Counted from the first letter of the stretch, positions 48,001-59,635 are shown. The stretch: DNA of 64,000 bases from Rotaria sp. Silwood1 (GCA_905250075.1 CAJNOP010000406.1:1-64000); one strand, 5' to 3'. The notes: generated by a model not told the origin, from the letters alone. Program-made: numbers and translations.

Positions 48001-49613
48001 ATAATAAAAATGATTTTTAAACGAAAAAAAAAATTTTTTTCATATTTATCTATTTCAGTTTCTTACGATTGGCATCCATTTACACTTTCAAGTTGCCCAG
48101 AAAATAAAGATACTCTACGTATTCACATTAGTAAGAAAAAGAATTGGACAAGAAAAATCTATGAATATTTCTATCAACAGTGGCAACATCAAAAGGAACA
48201 TATCGATGTTGCTACCATTTCGACAGTAACCATGGCCAGTAATAACATACATTCTCCTCCTGTTAATTATCCTTATACCTTCAATAGTAGTGAATTCATT
48301 TGGATTGAAGGACCTTATAGCAATTCGACATCGTACACATTCGACTGTGAACATGTTGTGTTAATCGGAGCAGGCATCGGTATGTTTTCACATATAACAA
48401 TATCTATTTTCTTCAATTGATTAAACTGAAGCATTTGTTTCATTTCGAAGCCCAACAAAACTATTTATAAGTAGACCTAGGATACCTTCTCAGCATTTAA
48501 AAATTTTACTGTGTTTTTTGAAAAGATGTCATCGTATGTGTACATGAAGACATTTCAATGTAGAAAACGAAAACTAATAGTATTATATTTGAAATTCTAT
48601 TCCTAAGTTTTTTGTTTGATTTTACTAAAAATAATCTAGTCAGATAGAAGCCATATCTATTCAGAGGACTCTCTTCCATTGTTCTTATCAATTTATCGTC
48701 CATTCTACGAATTTGATGATTGTCATTTTTTTCATGCAATTCTAATATAGAATTGTATCTTTCAACTCCATCCTATAGTAACGAACTTAATATTCTCATT
48801 TGTCTTTAAAATTGGTGATCTGCAATCTAAATTTTGAAGTTTTGTACAACTTTTATCAGTAACGCGTCAAACTTGTTGTTAGTAAGCAGATTTTTTCATG
48901 CCGTTGATTCGTTCAATTTTGAAGCAAGAAAAAAACTTTAAAAGATGATATTCTATCCTTATCGAATAATTTCATAAGATCAAGATCGTTGTTTTTTGTT
49001 TAAACTGTTTCACAATGAATTAACTTGAATATATTCCTTATTATATCAATGTTTAGGTATCACTTCGTATACTGGCGTTCTCGAATCTTTAATGTATCAA
49101 TTTCGTGAACAACAATACATATGTCAAAATTGTCACCACATCAATTATGATCATGAAGCAATTGTACGACGAAAATTAAAAAAAGTCGATTTTATTTGGG
49201 TAAATCGTGACGTGGAAAATTTTTCGTGGTTCTTACAACTATTGACCGACTTCGAAAATGAGCAAATAGCATATCTTCAAGCATTAACATCGGAAAATAC
49301 TGTCCAGCAACGTTATATTGATTTTCATCTATATTTTACATCGTTGAAGAGAAATGATCAAGGAATGATTGGGAATGCTCCTTATGATCTTGTCTCAAAT
49401 ATCTATGCAAAAATATCAAATCGAGATATTCTTACTAAATTGAAAACAAAAACAATTCTGGGCAGACCACATTGGCCATCCTTATTTGCCAAATTCAAAG
49501 CTGAACACGAAAAGACAAATGTCTTCTTTACAGGAAATCATAGTATGGGCAATGAAATCAGGCATTTATGTGATCAATACAAATTTATGTATCATCATGA
49601 ACCTTATTTTTAA
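45079..49613 (+). CDS. EF-hand NADPH oxidase (NOX5-like)
   Basis: Exons: 45079-45294 (start uncertain), 45468-45664, 45715-46476, 47573-47998, 48059-48379 and 49057-49613, with GT...AG junctions keeping the frame. The N-terminal part has an EF-hand (DHDDNKMITIQE) for Ca2+ control. The membrane part has paired haem histidines (DAHRYVG...VHSLVHII and RISHLLFWPMFILLIIHSED). Then come the FAD site HPFTLSS, the NADPH site GAGIGITSYTGVLESLMY, and FIWVNRD and a C-terminal EPYF. It should pass electrons from NADPH through FAD and two haems to O2, making superoxide. Odd: the usual CG(P/S) of the last NADPH motif reads FFTGNHS. Introns of 1.1 kb and 0.68 kb sit beside ones of 50 and 60 bp. The first exon(s) are not identified. 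Confidence 0.85.
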
Positions 49614-49619
49614 TTGTTG

Positions 49620-49769
49620 AATGTGGGTCTGAGTGTGAGTATGCATATGCGTGTAAGTCTAAGTATTTGTGAACATATGACCAATTGTGAGTTATCATTC
49701 GATCGATACGACAATCTTTATGTCGTCAAATATGGAAATATCAAGTGCACGGATTTTATATTAAATAAA
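49620..49769 (+). pseudogene. Stray C-terminal fragment of an NHL-repeat gene
   Basis: At 49689-49760 the translation LSFDRYDNLYVVKYGNIKCT matches the last blade of the NHL gene at 13610-13690 (GLSFDRYGNLYVVDSGNHRV). Immediately before it lies a G-rich telomere-like stretch (ATGTGGGTCTGAGTGTGAGT, 49621-49640). AATAAA at 49764 may now serve as the polyadenylation signal of the oxidase gene, whose stop is at 49613. Confidence 0.65.
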
Positions 49770-50146
49770 CTGTTTGTGTCGTTTTTGCTTGTTTGTTTGT
49801 GAAATTGTTCTACCGAATATAAAATAATTATTCTCTTGTAGCTGCACAGAACATATGCAATCGAGGCAAGTTTACACGACGACAATGGTCTTTATCGAAG
49901 GTGAACTAGAAAGCTTGTCGTGTTGCCATCACCAGAACAAAAAGAATCTCTCTGGGTTGAAAGTATAAAGCTCTTCTAACTGGTCTGAAAAAAAGAAGAT
50001 AAACTAATTCATAGCGAATGCTCGTTGTTTCATAGTGGTTCATGACCAGTAAAAACCATACAAAACAACAGAAAATAGGAGCACCCTTAAAAAACATTCC
50101 CACTTTTTGTGAAATTCAGAAAGACGTCGCTAAATATTAATTCCTA
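49770..50146. other. No gene seen
   Basis: AT-rich, no domain. Confidence 0.4.
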
Positions 50147-50640
50147 TATCTGTTTGATAAATATCTTTTGAGAAGAATATTTTTTTTTATCAGTTGATAA
50201 GAAATTTTCTTTTCTTTTGAACAGTATATGATTTATATTTGTCACACATTTCTAAATGAAATAAAAGAAGAAAAAAAGAGAAACACAACACAACAATTTC
50301 ATAACTTTTACATAATATGGCTACAATGATCTTGTCAGACAGTAATTAATTCGAATTCTGAGGAGCCATTAAAAAGATCTTGTAACATGGTGCTTACTGT
50401 GACTTTTATGAAATCGATAAAAACATCTTGTAAAACGGCAGTTTATTATAATAAACTATCATCTACATGTTATTTTTGACAGATTCATATAAAACTTGCA
50501 AATTTATTGAATGAGTGCTTTTTCTTTTTCTCGTGTCGCTTCACTTATCAATGGGTGACAAATATGAATCATATACCGTTCGAAATGTGAGTAAATTTCC
50601 TATCAACTGATAAAAAAATCTTCTTTTCAAAACCTGTTTA
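50147..50640. mobile_element. Diverged foldback element
   Basis: TTTTTTTATCAGTTGATA (about 50186-50203) faces TATCAACTGATAAAAAAA (about 50600-50617). GTATATGATTTATATTTGTC (50224) faces GACAAATATGAATCATATAC (50556-50575). The arms are about 100 bp. A partly similar stretch at 50700-50830 may be a third half-copy. Confidence 0.65.
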
Positions 50641-53320
50641 TGGAAGCGATATTAGGATCGACATTTAATGCGGTCCTTTTATGGAAAAGTATAGATTCGT
50701 TTTAAGAGTACTTCTCTTTTCTGTTGTGTCATTTCGTTTATGAATGTGTTATAAAAATAAGTTGTTATATGTTTCGAAAGAGAAGAAAAGGCTCTATTTT
50801 TTGAATAAAAAAAAAATTCCGTTTAGCATCCTTTTATTGAAGAGAAACAGGAATTGATAATTGTACCATTACTTTGGCATCGTACGTTATTTAATTCAAA
50901 ATAACTGTTCCTGACATATTAGTAATTCAATATATTTTGAAATGAAATTTATCTCAGAAGGCAAAAGCATTTTTTATATTACGATTTTATTTGAAAAACA
51001 AATTGCAACATCCCCGTCACACCACTTTCATCTTGGATATAAAAAGATTCATTTCTTTTTTCTATCAGTCCTGCAGATAATATATGACCAAGCTTCTCTA
51101 TATATACGCTTATGACTCATTACGAAGACGAAAAAACAAAAAACTAAGTCATAGAAAGCGAGAGAAATGAAAAGAATGATAGAACGTACGCTTTTTTGTC
51201 GGTAAATCTGTTTTTTTTAATAAGTTGAAGACTATACCGTATCTATTTCTGAAAAACTCTATAAAATAACCAATCTTTAGGATCTTTCCAACGATTTAGT
51301 TTTTTCAACGTTGAATGATATTCAAAGTTACGAGCCAATTGATATTCCATAAAGTAGTGCTGATGATGAGTCGAAATGACTAGAAATATTTATAGAAATA
51401 TCAAAATTTATCATTTTGTTATTATTTAGTTTCGAAATCTACTAATATCATTTTTTTTGATTAAGAAATAAATTATCTGCATTAATCTATTATTACATTC
51501 TACAGGTCAAACTGTTACTCGCTTAAAGGTAATAATTTGTTTCAAGCTATGGAAAAGTCTCAATCATTGCGTATCAATTTTTTTGTGACTATACTTCTCT
51601 CACAATATAACTTAAGGAAAAAAACAAACACTATGTGAGTAGACTATTTGATAAAACAAGAATGAAGGTAGAGAGAATGTATTGTAACAAATATTTGTTT
51701 TTTGTTCTTGATTGATCGTCAAAAGACTATCTTAATCATAATTATGCGAAAAAATAGTTGTTTACAGCCAGATAAACGATGTAGATTTTTGCTTATGGTG
51801 TCTTCTTTTGGTTATTACCTATACAGCAAGTTTGGAAAAGAAAAAAATACAAGAAAATTTATTTGTTCCTCCAAGAGAGATACGCTTTGACGTTAGAGTC
51901 TAGCTGTAAGTATAATATTCTATTGGCTGTCTGACTATCGGGTTATATTTTGGATCTATTTTGCAAGCAATATAGACAGATTTGCTTGAATAGCTCGGTA
52001 AGAAAAACAAACTTGCTCATCATGAAATATTGCAGACTATTGTATATGAGATCGTGTATTTCTTGTGAATAATAAGTAATCGTCAATATTCAATAAATTT
52101 CTCACTTATCAATGGTGCACCTATCATACAACAAGATAGTTATTGCTCTTAATATTGACTCCATCATGCTCGTGGCTTCTATAGTTGTCTTCATGATTCA
52201 TCCATCGGCCAGCATTTAGATTCGTGCGCTTGCGACGAGTCACTACTTCTCGATAGCCTTATGATTATAGCTACGGTAATCATAAATAAACAAGCCAAAG
52301 CATAGCACAGATGTGATTCAATATTAATTGCTGTGAGTTACTAGATGAAACATTTTGTAAGAAATTTTCTTTCGTTCTTAATATTGGTACATATGAAATG
52401 TGACCGACTAAAATAGTTGTTAATAGCTATTAGAAAATCTAACGATTGTAAAAGTTTTACATTTTATGTCTTTATAGATATGAAGAATGCTGTTTCTCGA
52501 AAGATTCTAGGCGATGAGTGATATTACCGAAAATAGAAAAAATCAAAGAAAGATTCAATAAAATATCTAATAAAAGTTAAAAAATTTTGGAAAAAAAAAC
52601 ATTTTTGCCAATGAATTATACAATAAACGATTTCACGTCAGATTTCAAATATTATCAACTATAGATTTTTTTGGAGTTTGTAGAAAGGAAATCAAATAGT
52701 GAGGAAGCAATAAGCTCCAATAGTAAGTTCTTAAAATAATACTATATCGATTATGATTTTCGTGCATAAATTTTACATTGAATGGATTAAAACGTTTGTA
52801 CGCGAATGAAACACCTATTCTGATAGTTTGCAACAACAAAAAATTATTCTCATTTAAAATTATTCTACTTTCTAATTTAACTCATAAACTTGTTCGCCAT
52901 CATATTCACGAAGGAGAAATGTTTATAATTGCATCCGCTGTTTTTTTTTCTCGGAGTAGAAATCTTGAATAATTTCTGACATAATCTGGATATTGTAAAA
53001 TGATGTATTAGGATATTCTTTTCCTCAAACAACGTAGTGATAAAAAATTATCTTCGAATGTTCTTCTGTAGCATCATTTTACTTGGTTTATAAGGAAACA
53101 TGATTTAAAAAAAAACTCAACAATAAATTTACAAGCTAAGAAAAAGAGAGCAACTCAGAAAATTTCGAAAGTTAAAAGCAATTTTATAAATAAGAAATAG
53201 TAATTTTGAATATGAATCGTCAGAAAAAGAAGAAAAAAGAAACGCATACACAATGTAAATAATATTTCTTGATTGAAACAACATTAGAATTAAATAAAAC
53301 AATTCTTTTATCAATCTTTT
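50641..53320. other. No gene seen
   Basis: 2.7 kb of AT-rich sequence. Short frames (up to 64 codons) show no domain. Confidence 0.45.
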
Positions 53321-54790
53321 ATGATGAAAGTTCGTTTATATGAGTCAACACTTGTTTTGGTTCTATCTTTTATTAATTTTATTACGGCTAAAAACAATGA
53401 GACTAGAAATTCTTTAGCAAGTAAACAACATATTTTCAGATACATATTAGAGTAATGTTTTAGATTGGTACTGGGATTTATAATATAACTGGAAAAGTTG
53501 CTGAACGTAAATTTTGTTTTTTCTCTTAAATCCAGTGATTAATGTTCATTCAAAACTATTATTTTTGATTTTGGACATATATTTTTTTGTAAATAAATAA
53601 TTGTTTGTTTTTAAGAATATTAAATTTTGTCTATTTATGTTAGTTGGTTTTATGAGGTATGCAACTCCCTAACAACGAGATCACGGTTTATTACAACGAA
53701 TGCGTTCTCGTGCATTTACAATAGGTAATGTTAATAAAGAAGAAAATCGTGTCGTTTATGTATTTTCAATTAGTTAAAACAGAAGTTATAGATCGTTTAA
53801 ATAAAAAATTTGGATCAAAATTATATACAGATAAAAATGTTTTAATATCTGGTATACATACACATTCAACACCTGATGGAACAGGTGGCACTCTTCTAGT
53901 TGATATATCGACATTCGATTTTGTTCGAGAAAATTGGGAAGCATGTGTTGATGGTATTGTTCAGTCAATAATACGCGCACATAAAAATCTTCAACTCGGA
54001 AGAATTCAAATAAATGTTGGACAAGTTGATAATGCTAATATAAATCGTTCTCCAAGCTTCTTATTTGCATAATATTGATGGAAGAAATTATACATATAAT
54101 ACAGATCATGAAATGACAGCTTTAAGATTTGAATCAATTGATGGAGAACATGAAATTGATATGATTAATTTCTATCCAGTTCATAATGTTTCTTTAAAAA
54201 AAAACAAATTTATTAGTTGCGGGAGATAATAAAGGTTATGCTTCATATTTATTTGAAAAAGCTTGTTAGCGCAGCCCCTTTGGGGCTGAAATGTGGAACT
54301 CACGTATATTCTTCAGCTTCATTATACTAATATGAAATATAGATAGTATAAAATCACGAGTTTTTTAATTTTCTGACAGCCGTCCTGATTTTCCGTTTTC
54401 TTTGTTGCTATTCGCTCAGTATTTTTCATATTTAACACCTCTTTTTTCTTTAATTTTACATTTTTATTATAAGAAGCATTGAATTGTATGGCGAATGAAA
54501 CTGTTATATATATATATGTATATGTATATCCATTATTTTAAACCTGGTCGCTAAGGTCTGTAATGAGAAGTATGTCTATAATGTTCTCTTCCGTTACCAT
54601 GGTCTGTAATGGGGGTCTGTCTGTAAAGAGAGAATGGGGGGAGAGCCGCAAAACCTTGAAATTAAAACTTACACTCACTATTTTCTTCGAAAATATACGT
54701 GAGTTCCACAAAATTCAAAATCCACTAGGAACATTACTAGATCAAGCAGCATTTGTTGCTGCTTTTGAATAAAGTAATGAACATGATGTT
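53321..54790 (+). pseudogene. Neutral ceramidase pseudogene, interrupted and truncated
   Basis: The ATG at 53321 starts a signal peptide-like sequence (MMKVRLYESTLVLVLSFINF). The translation then shows IGTGIYNITG, RYATP, GLLQRMRSRAFTIG, TDKNVLISGIHTHSTPDGTG, NANINRSPS and GYASYLFEK. These are the order and motifs of neutral/alkaline ceramidases, where HTHS holds a Zn-binding His and the enzyme cleaves ceramide outside the cell. Several stops and frame changes show decay. Element copy 3 sits between GYASYLFEK and NPLGTLLDQAAFVAAF. After SNEHDVR, where the family reads SSNxGDVSPN, the gene stops at a telomere-like hairpin. About 60 percent of the usual ~700 residues is missing. Confidence 0.8.
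54265..54712. mobile_element. Covarying inverted-repeat element, copy 3, inside the ceramidase pseudogene
   Basis: GTTAGCGC then hairpin AGCCCC-TTT-GGGGCT (54273-54287). GTGGAACTCACGTATATT (54293-54310) pairs perfectly over 18 bp with AATATACGTGAGTTCCAC (54692-54709). Interior words ACCATGGTCTGTAATGG and GTCTGTCTGTAAAG match the other copies. The host gene gives its limits to within about 10 bp. No clear target-site duplication. Confidence 0.8.
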
Positions 54791-54848
54791 AGGGTGTGTG
54801 TGACTCTTTTCTTTAACAAGAATCCACAAAATATCACACCCACACCCT
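54791..54848. repeat. Telomere-like hairpin at the ceramidase breakpoint
   Basis: AGGGTGTGTGTGA on the left, a spacer of about 32 nt, then TCACACCCACACCCT on the right. Confidence 0.75.
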
Positions 54849-55086
54849 CAATCATCAACAGAGTTATCAACAAATAAATCAAAACGAAATTCAATTGATT
54901 TAGCTACTGTCAAATAATTAATGATAAAAAAGCAATTAGTCGTTAAATTTGATAGAAACATAATACTTTTCCTGATCATATAAAAGAATGTGATATGAAT
55001 TGTAATATAGTATCGAGTAAAAAACTGGATCATGATGTAATTGCTTTATTTACATTAAAAAAAAGTGAAAAAACTGGTTCATAAAA
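54849..55086. other. Short segment between two telomere-like hairpins
   Basis: Does not continue the ceramidase. The minus strand carries 61 codons (54848-55033) without recognisable domain. Confidence 0.4.
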
Positions 55087-55133
55087 GGGTGTGGGTGTAG
55101 TTCTTGTCTTCATTCGCACCCACACCCACACCC
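55087..55133. repeat. Telomere-like hairpin
   Basis: GGGTGTGGGTGTAG, a 16-nt spacer, then CACCCACACCCACACCCC. It is only 240 bp from the previous hairpin. Confidence 0.8.
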
Positions 55134-55716
55134 CTGATCAGGTTATATGATTCTAAGAGTAAAGCTATGTAAAAGGTAATTTTTTGTATTTCATTTCGAA
55201 GTAATTATTAAAATTTATGAGCAATGATTTGAGATAAATTTGAGTTCTTTTAACAGCAGCGAAAAAATGAAGTTATTAATTCCTTTCAACAAAATCGACA
55301 ATAAATATTTTTCGATGAAAATCGCTTCACCTGGAAATATTTCTGAGCATCTGAAATATTCCCATCAATAAATACTTGTTGCATTGCTTTACTTAATGGC
55401 ACTCTTGATTTAGAATAAAGTTTATGTACACGTACAAGATTATTTGAACTACTTTCCAATTTCCATCTGAGACTGTAAGTGTCAAATTCATCAATCACCC
55501 ATCCACACCCATACCCAGCCTTTTTCTTCTTTGTGCAAAATGCATTTCATCTAAGAAAAAAGAAAGTTTTATGCATTTATTAAATCTATGCTAAAATTCT
55601 GAATCCCAAATTTCCATTGATTATGTTAGACTATAGCAGCAGTAAACATCTATTTTCTATAGAAAAAATTTCAAAAGTAATTCATTTGTATAACCATGTC
55701 AAAGTTTTTTGACCGA
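55134..55716. other. Unknown segment with C-only telomere-like tract
   Basis: A 70-codon minus-strand frame (55286-55498; RWKLESSSNNLVRVHKLYSK) looks protein-like, but I do not recognise it. It begins exactly beside a C-rich tract (CACCCATCCACACCCATACC, 55496-55515) that has no G-rich partner. On the minus strand, AATAAA at 55581-55576 could serve the acyltransferase gene. Confidence 0.4.
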
Positions 55717-57066
55717 CTACTTTGTATGGGACTTCTCACCATTGGATAGTCGCATATTGATCCATCGATCAAACGGTTGTTCGACAAGAATGACCCACAC
55801 GGCCGATAAAATGAGACAGATTGTTAATACTAGTAGTAGACATAGGAGTGTTAAACCATCGATTGAAAAACGTTTAGGATCAAATAGATGACTATGAGAC
55901 ATTATCAATTCAAATGCAATTCGGAAATGAAGTACATATACTAGGTAACTTAATTTAGCAATTGGTGTCCAAATGGGATGGGATAGAAATGATTTGATCC
56001 ATGGACTGTGATAAGGATGCGTCGGTGGACAAATGGCCGAAAAGAGAATAAATGCTTGTGATATCGAAAATAATTGTCGAATAATGGAGATCATAATTGA
56101 TAATACTAAGGGATTGGCGGCATTTGGTTCAGCTGGCATCGTCAAAAAAAGCACAAGGAGTATAATTAATGTTAAATAAATGTATTTTTTAATCGTTCCA
56201 TAATGAATAATGCTCTTGTTTTTGACATCGACTAGATGAAATGCGAGAATCGATCCGATTACAAAGCTCGAATATCGACTTAATACACGTAGACACATTA
56301 ATTCCGTAAACGGTGTCAGTAGACTTTTATCGACTGTTTTCTCGAATGCCATTGTTACATTATACTTAGCACTGGTCCAATTGAAAATCCATTGTGGCAT
56401 TAATAGTGCCATTGAATTATAATTATATGTAAGCGTCAGAACATCCATAGTCTTCGGATTAAACACTAGTAGTGAATAGATAATGGATAGAATAACAAGT
56501 ATATACAATGCTAGATAAGTTCTTTGATAATTCGATTTGAAGCTGGTAACAACGTGAAGAATGAGAGGTAGTAGTATATGCATCTGCATATCGAGACTGA
56601 CACTCCAGAGTGCAGCAAAGCCAGGTGTCCATCGTTCTATATTAACATAGTTATGATAAAATAGCCAAACACTTGTCCAGTTTGTTTCAGGATCACCTAA
56701 TATGAGAATCACCATGGTGATCAGTAAAAAACCTGGCCAAAAACGATAGGCACGTCTAAGTATATACGTAGGATACTCTCTCCATGAGAAAAGATGTCGC
56801 TGTTGAATGAATTTTAGTGTGAGAAGAAAACCAGATAACATGAAAAATGCTTCCAATGCCGATGAAAATAATGGCGAGAGTCTGAATGAATAACTCTTCA
56901 AATAAGTCATCCACTGTTGGTGTGGATAAGATGGAATGAATGAGTTCAATAAAGTAACGATATGAATGAAAACAATCATTAAACAAGAGATCGACCGAAT
57001 TCCATCAATCGGAGCATATTTTGGTTTTTGAAACAACGAATATACATCTTCTTTTAACTGCCACAT
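55717..57066 (-). CDS. Acyltransferase family 3 membrane protein
   Basis: 449 codons in one exon. Motifs of the acyltransferase-3 / nose-resistant-to-fluoxetine family: an N-terminal DGIRSISCLMIVFIHI with the conserved His, EAFFMLSGFLLTL, RRAYRFWPGFLL, WSVSLDMQMHILLPL and a C-terminal VEQPFDRW. About ten membrane helices are visible. Such enzymes move acyl groups onto lipids or sugars at membranes; the animal members are poorly understood. It appears complete; compared with animal NRF proteins it lacks the N-terminal NRF domain. The start MWQLKEDVYS is chosen because upstream DNA is simple repeat. Confidence 0.88.
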   Translation of the reverse strand: MWQLKEDVYSLFQKPKYAPIDGIRSISCLMIVFIHIVTLLNSFIPSYPHQQWMTYLKSYSFRLSPLFSSALEAFFMLSGFLLTLKFIQQRHLFSWREYPTYILRRAYRFWPGFLLITMVILILGDPETNWTSVWLFYHNYVNIERWTPGFAALWSVSLDMQMHILLPLILHVVTSFKSNYQRTYLALYILVILSIIYSLLVFNPKTMDVLTLTYNYNSMALLMPQWIFNWTSAKYNVTMAFEKTVDKSLLTPFTELMCLRVLSRYSSFVIGSILAFHLVDVKNKSIIHYGTIKKYIYLTLIILLVLFLTMPAEPNAANPLVLSIMISIIRQLFSISQAFILFSAICPPTHPYHSPWIKSFLSHPIWTPIAKLSYLVYVLHFRIAFELIMSHSHLFDPKRFSIDGLTLLCLLLVLTICLILSAVWVILVEQPFDRWINMRLSNGEKSHTK

Positions 57067-57144
57067 TTTATTGTCTTTTTAAAAATGTGCTCGCAATAGC
57101 TAATAGTCGATGTAACTCTACGATATACAGATAAAGTAAGAACG

Positions 57145-57315
57145 ATGAAGAGAAAAACAAGGCAAGAGAAAAACAAGGCAAGAGAAACACAAGGCAAGAG
57201 AAAAACAAGGCAAGAGAAACACAAGGAAAGAGAAAAACAAGGAAAGAGAAACACAAGGAAAGAGAAAAACAAGGAAAGAAAAAAAAAGAAAGAGAAAAAA
57301 AAGGAAAGAGAAAAA
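57145..57315. repeat. 16-bp purine-rich tandem array
   Basis: About ten units of AACAAGGCAAGAGAAA with alternate units ending AAAAAC or AAACAC, which gives a 32-bp higher-order period in the left half. It degenerates to GAAAGAGAAAAAAAAG on the right. It lies directly upstream of the acyltransferase start, which on that strand reads as a polypyrimidine tract. The long frames over it are repeat translations. Confidence 0.85.
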
Positions 57316-57443
57316 GCAAAGAAAAAAAAACAGGGGATTATTAGTGTAGTAAACATTCCAAAAAAGGAACCAAAAAAAAGCAAAGAAAAAAAACCAGGGG
57401 ATTATTAGTGTAGTAAACATTCCAAAAAAGGGACCAAAAAAAA
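57316..57443. repeat. 64-bp tandem duplication
   Basis: Two nearly identical 64-bp copies (57316-57379 and 57380-57443), each with CAGGGGATTATTAGTGTAG and AAACATTCCAAAAAAGG. Confidence 0.9.
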
Positions 57444-59635
57444 GCATCGCAAAATAGACGATTCATAAAAATATCGCTTGTACAGTTCAACAAAATTAAT
57501 ATTGATTTAATTCAGAAACAATAAAACTTTGAAAAAAATCAATATTCATTTTAATATTTTTGTTAACTATAAAACATTATAGGCAAAATAATCATCTAAT
57601 TGTATCCATGGATTTTTCTATGACATTTTTAATGACGAATTGTATCTGATGCTATAAACACTTTCCAGAAATTTCTCCAAAGAAAAATGATTTTGTTAGA
57701 AAGGGTAGCTTTCTTTATTTTATCTGTTACGATTCGAATCACAACACAAAAACAGTTAAGTTTGATTTTACTTGTACACATTGTCTTTTGTCAACTGTCG
57801 CAAACAAACAAACTATTCAGTTTCGTTTGTTGATGAAAAATATCATTTTTATGCATGCATTATCATTTGAATCAATCTCGCGAAAAAATCCAAGTCAAAC
57901 AAATACCTATGCAGACAGGACAATCAATTCAGATTGGCTCATCGATAACAAAGTTCTCTAATCTACTTTAATGGAGATCTATTGGATAAAAAGACTGTCA
58001 CGTACATCTTCTTACTGATCTCTACTGGCGAAAAATTCAAGACTACTTGTCGAAAAGACTGATGTTTCATCTTGGAAGGACTTATCAACACATCGGAATT
58101 TCATTCACGAGGGAACCTCACCAACTGATATCCTCTATTTAAGCTCATACTTTGCTCACTGGTACGGCTTATAGATTCGAGAAAAGCTTCGGTAAGATTC
58201 GTCTCATTACCGCTTTGTTTCACAGACAGAAACGTAATAAGTTTCTAAAAAATAACGTCTGAATTCTTTATAAAAATTTTTTTACGCCAATAAGTTGGAT
58301 TGGTTGTTAGATCGATCGACGGATAGATAAGAGACAATAACAGTGCACAGTCGTAACGTGAATTTTCTGACGATTTATAATGATTTCTTTCTTAAGAATT
58401 CATTTATTGTCATTTATCGAATATCCATTGACAAAAACTATTGACACAAGCTATACTTCTATTACACCTTGGTAGATTTTATCTCTATCATTTAACGAAT
58501 GAAAATAGAAAAATCGAATTCAAACAAGATTATTTGGAAGGAATACTGTTCCTAACAGGAAGTATCGAATTCGGATTGAAACGAATACTCAGCATATTTT
58601 CAGACGTTTGTTCGTAATTTAGATTTATGTAGATTAGCTTTTCTACGAGCTGCTGTTCGAACGATTACATAAATAGCATAAATATTTATAGCAACAATGG
58701 AATGCAATCATTAATAAATATGATACAATACGAATAATTCACGGAAAAAATCTTCGAAATAATTGATTGTTAAGCTTCCTAGTGTAGCGACTATTTAGAC
58801 GAATCTTGGTTGTACTTTCGAAAAATTAAGCAAGCTTAAAAGAACGGTATAATATCATTACAAGATTTTGAATATTGCTTTGAAATCTCGTTAAATGAAC
58901 TTATCCCAATACGGGAACTAAATACAATGACATAGTAGAGTGTGATAATAGATTCAATGATTTCAAATCGGCATTGTTTTATTTTAAAAAAAACATTGAA
59001 TATTTGTCTAAGATCGTTCAGTCATTAAATATAACCTCGGATTGTCTAATAAACTTGAATCATTGTATATTGATGAGGGAAAGTATACATTACCCTTGCT
59101 GTGATGATAAATAAATACTCTGTTACGTAATGATTTTAGATAAATCTGTGAATAAAACAGTTTTAGTCATTGATATCTTTTGATCAATCATTTCTGATTG
59201 ATCAAAAAAACAAACTTTCAGTCAAACAAATATTTTCTTCTCTTCTTATTCAAGTGGAAATGATTAACAACAATCAGATTCGTTCAACAGGAAATGTAAC
59301 AAGTATTGCTATCATATTTCTATTCTTTCGTAATTTACAGTATTCTTCATATGATCCATAAAGATTCATTCTTAGAGCATACACACTTTCAACGATCTCT
59401 CGAGCTCTAAATAACCCCTTTTATAAATTAGAAATCGACACATACAATTCCTTTTTTTGTTATAAATACGAAAGTTAACAGCTCAGATCCTTATTAAATT
59501 ATGATGGACAGTATCAGCATCAATGTGATTTCGCAAGAAACAATCACGCAAATGAACAAAGAAAGTAAACAAAAGAAACAGAATCGATGATGTGAGTATG
59601 GATAAAAGGTCGTACACCTCCGCGCACACTAGTAC
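57444..59635. other. No gene seen
   Basis: 2.2 kb, AT-rich. No frame above 63 codons, no domain. Confidence 0.45.

Noticed and set aside
57054-57447. Several Phe/Leu/Ser-rich or Lys/Glu-rich frames of 83-109 codons
   Set aside because: They are translations of the 16-bp and 64-bp tandem repeats.
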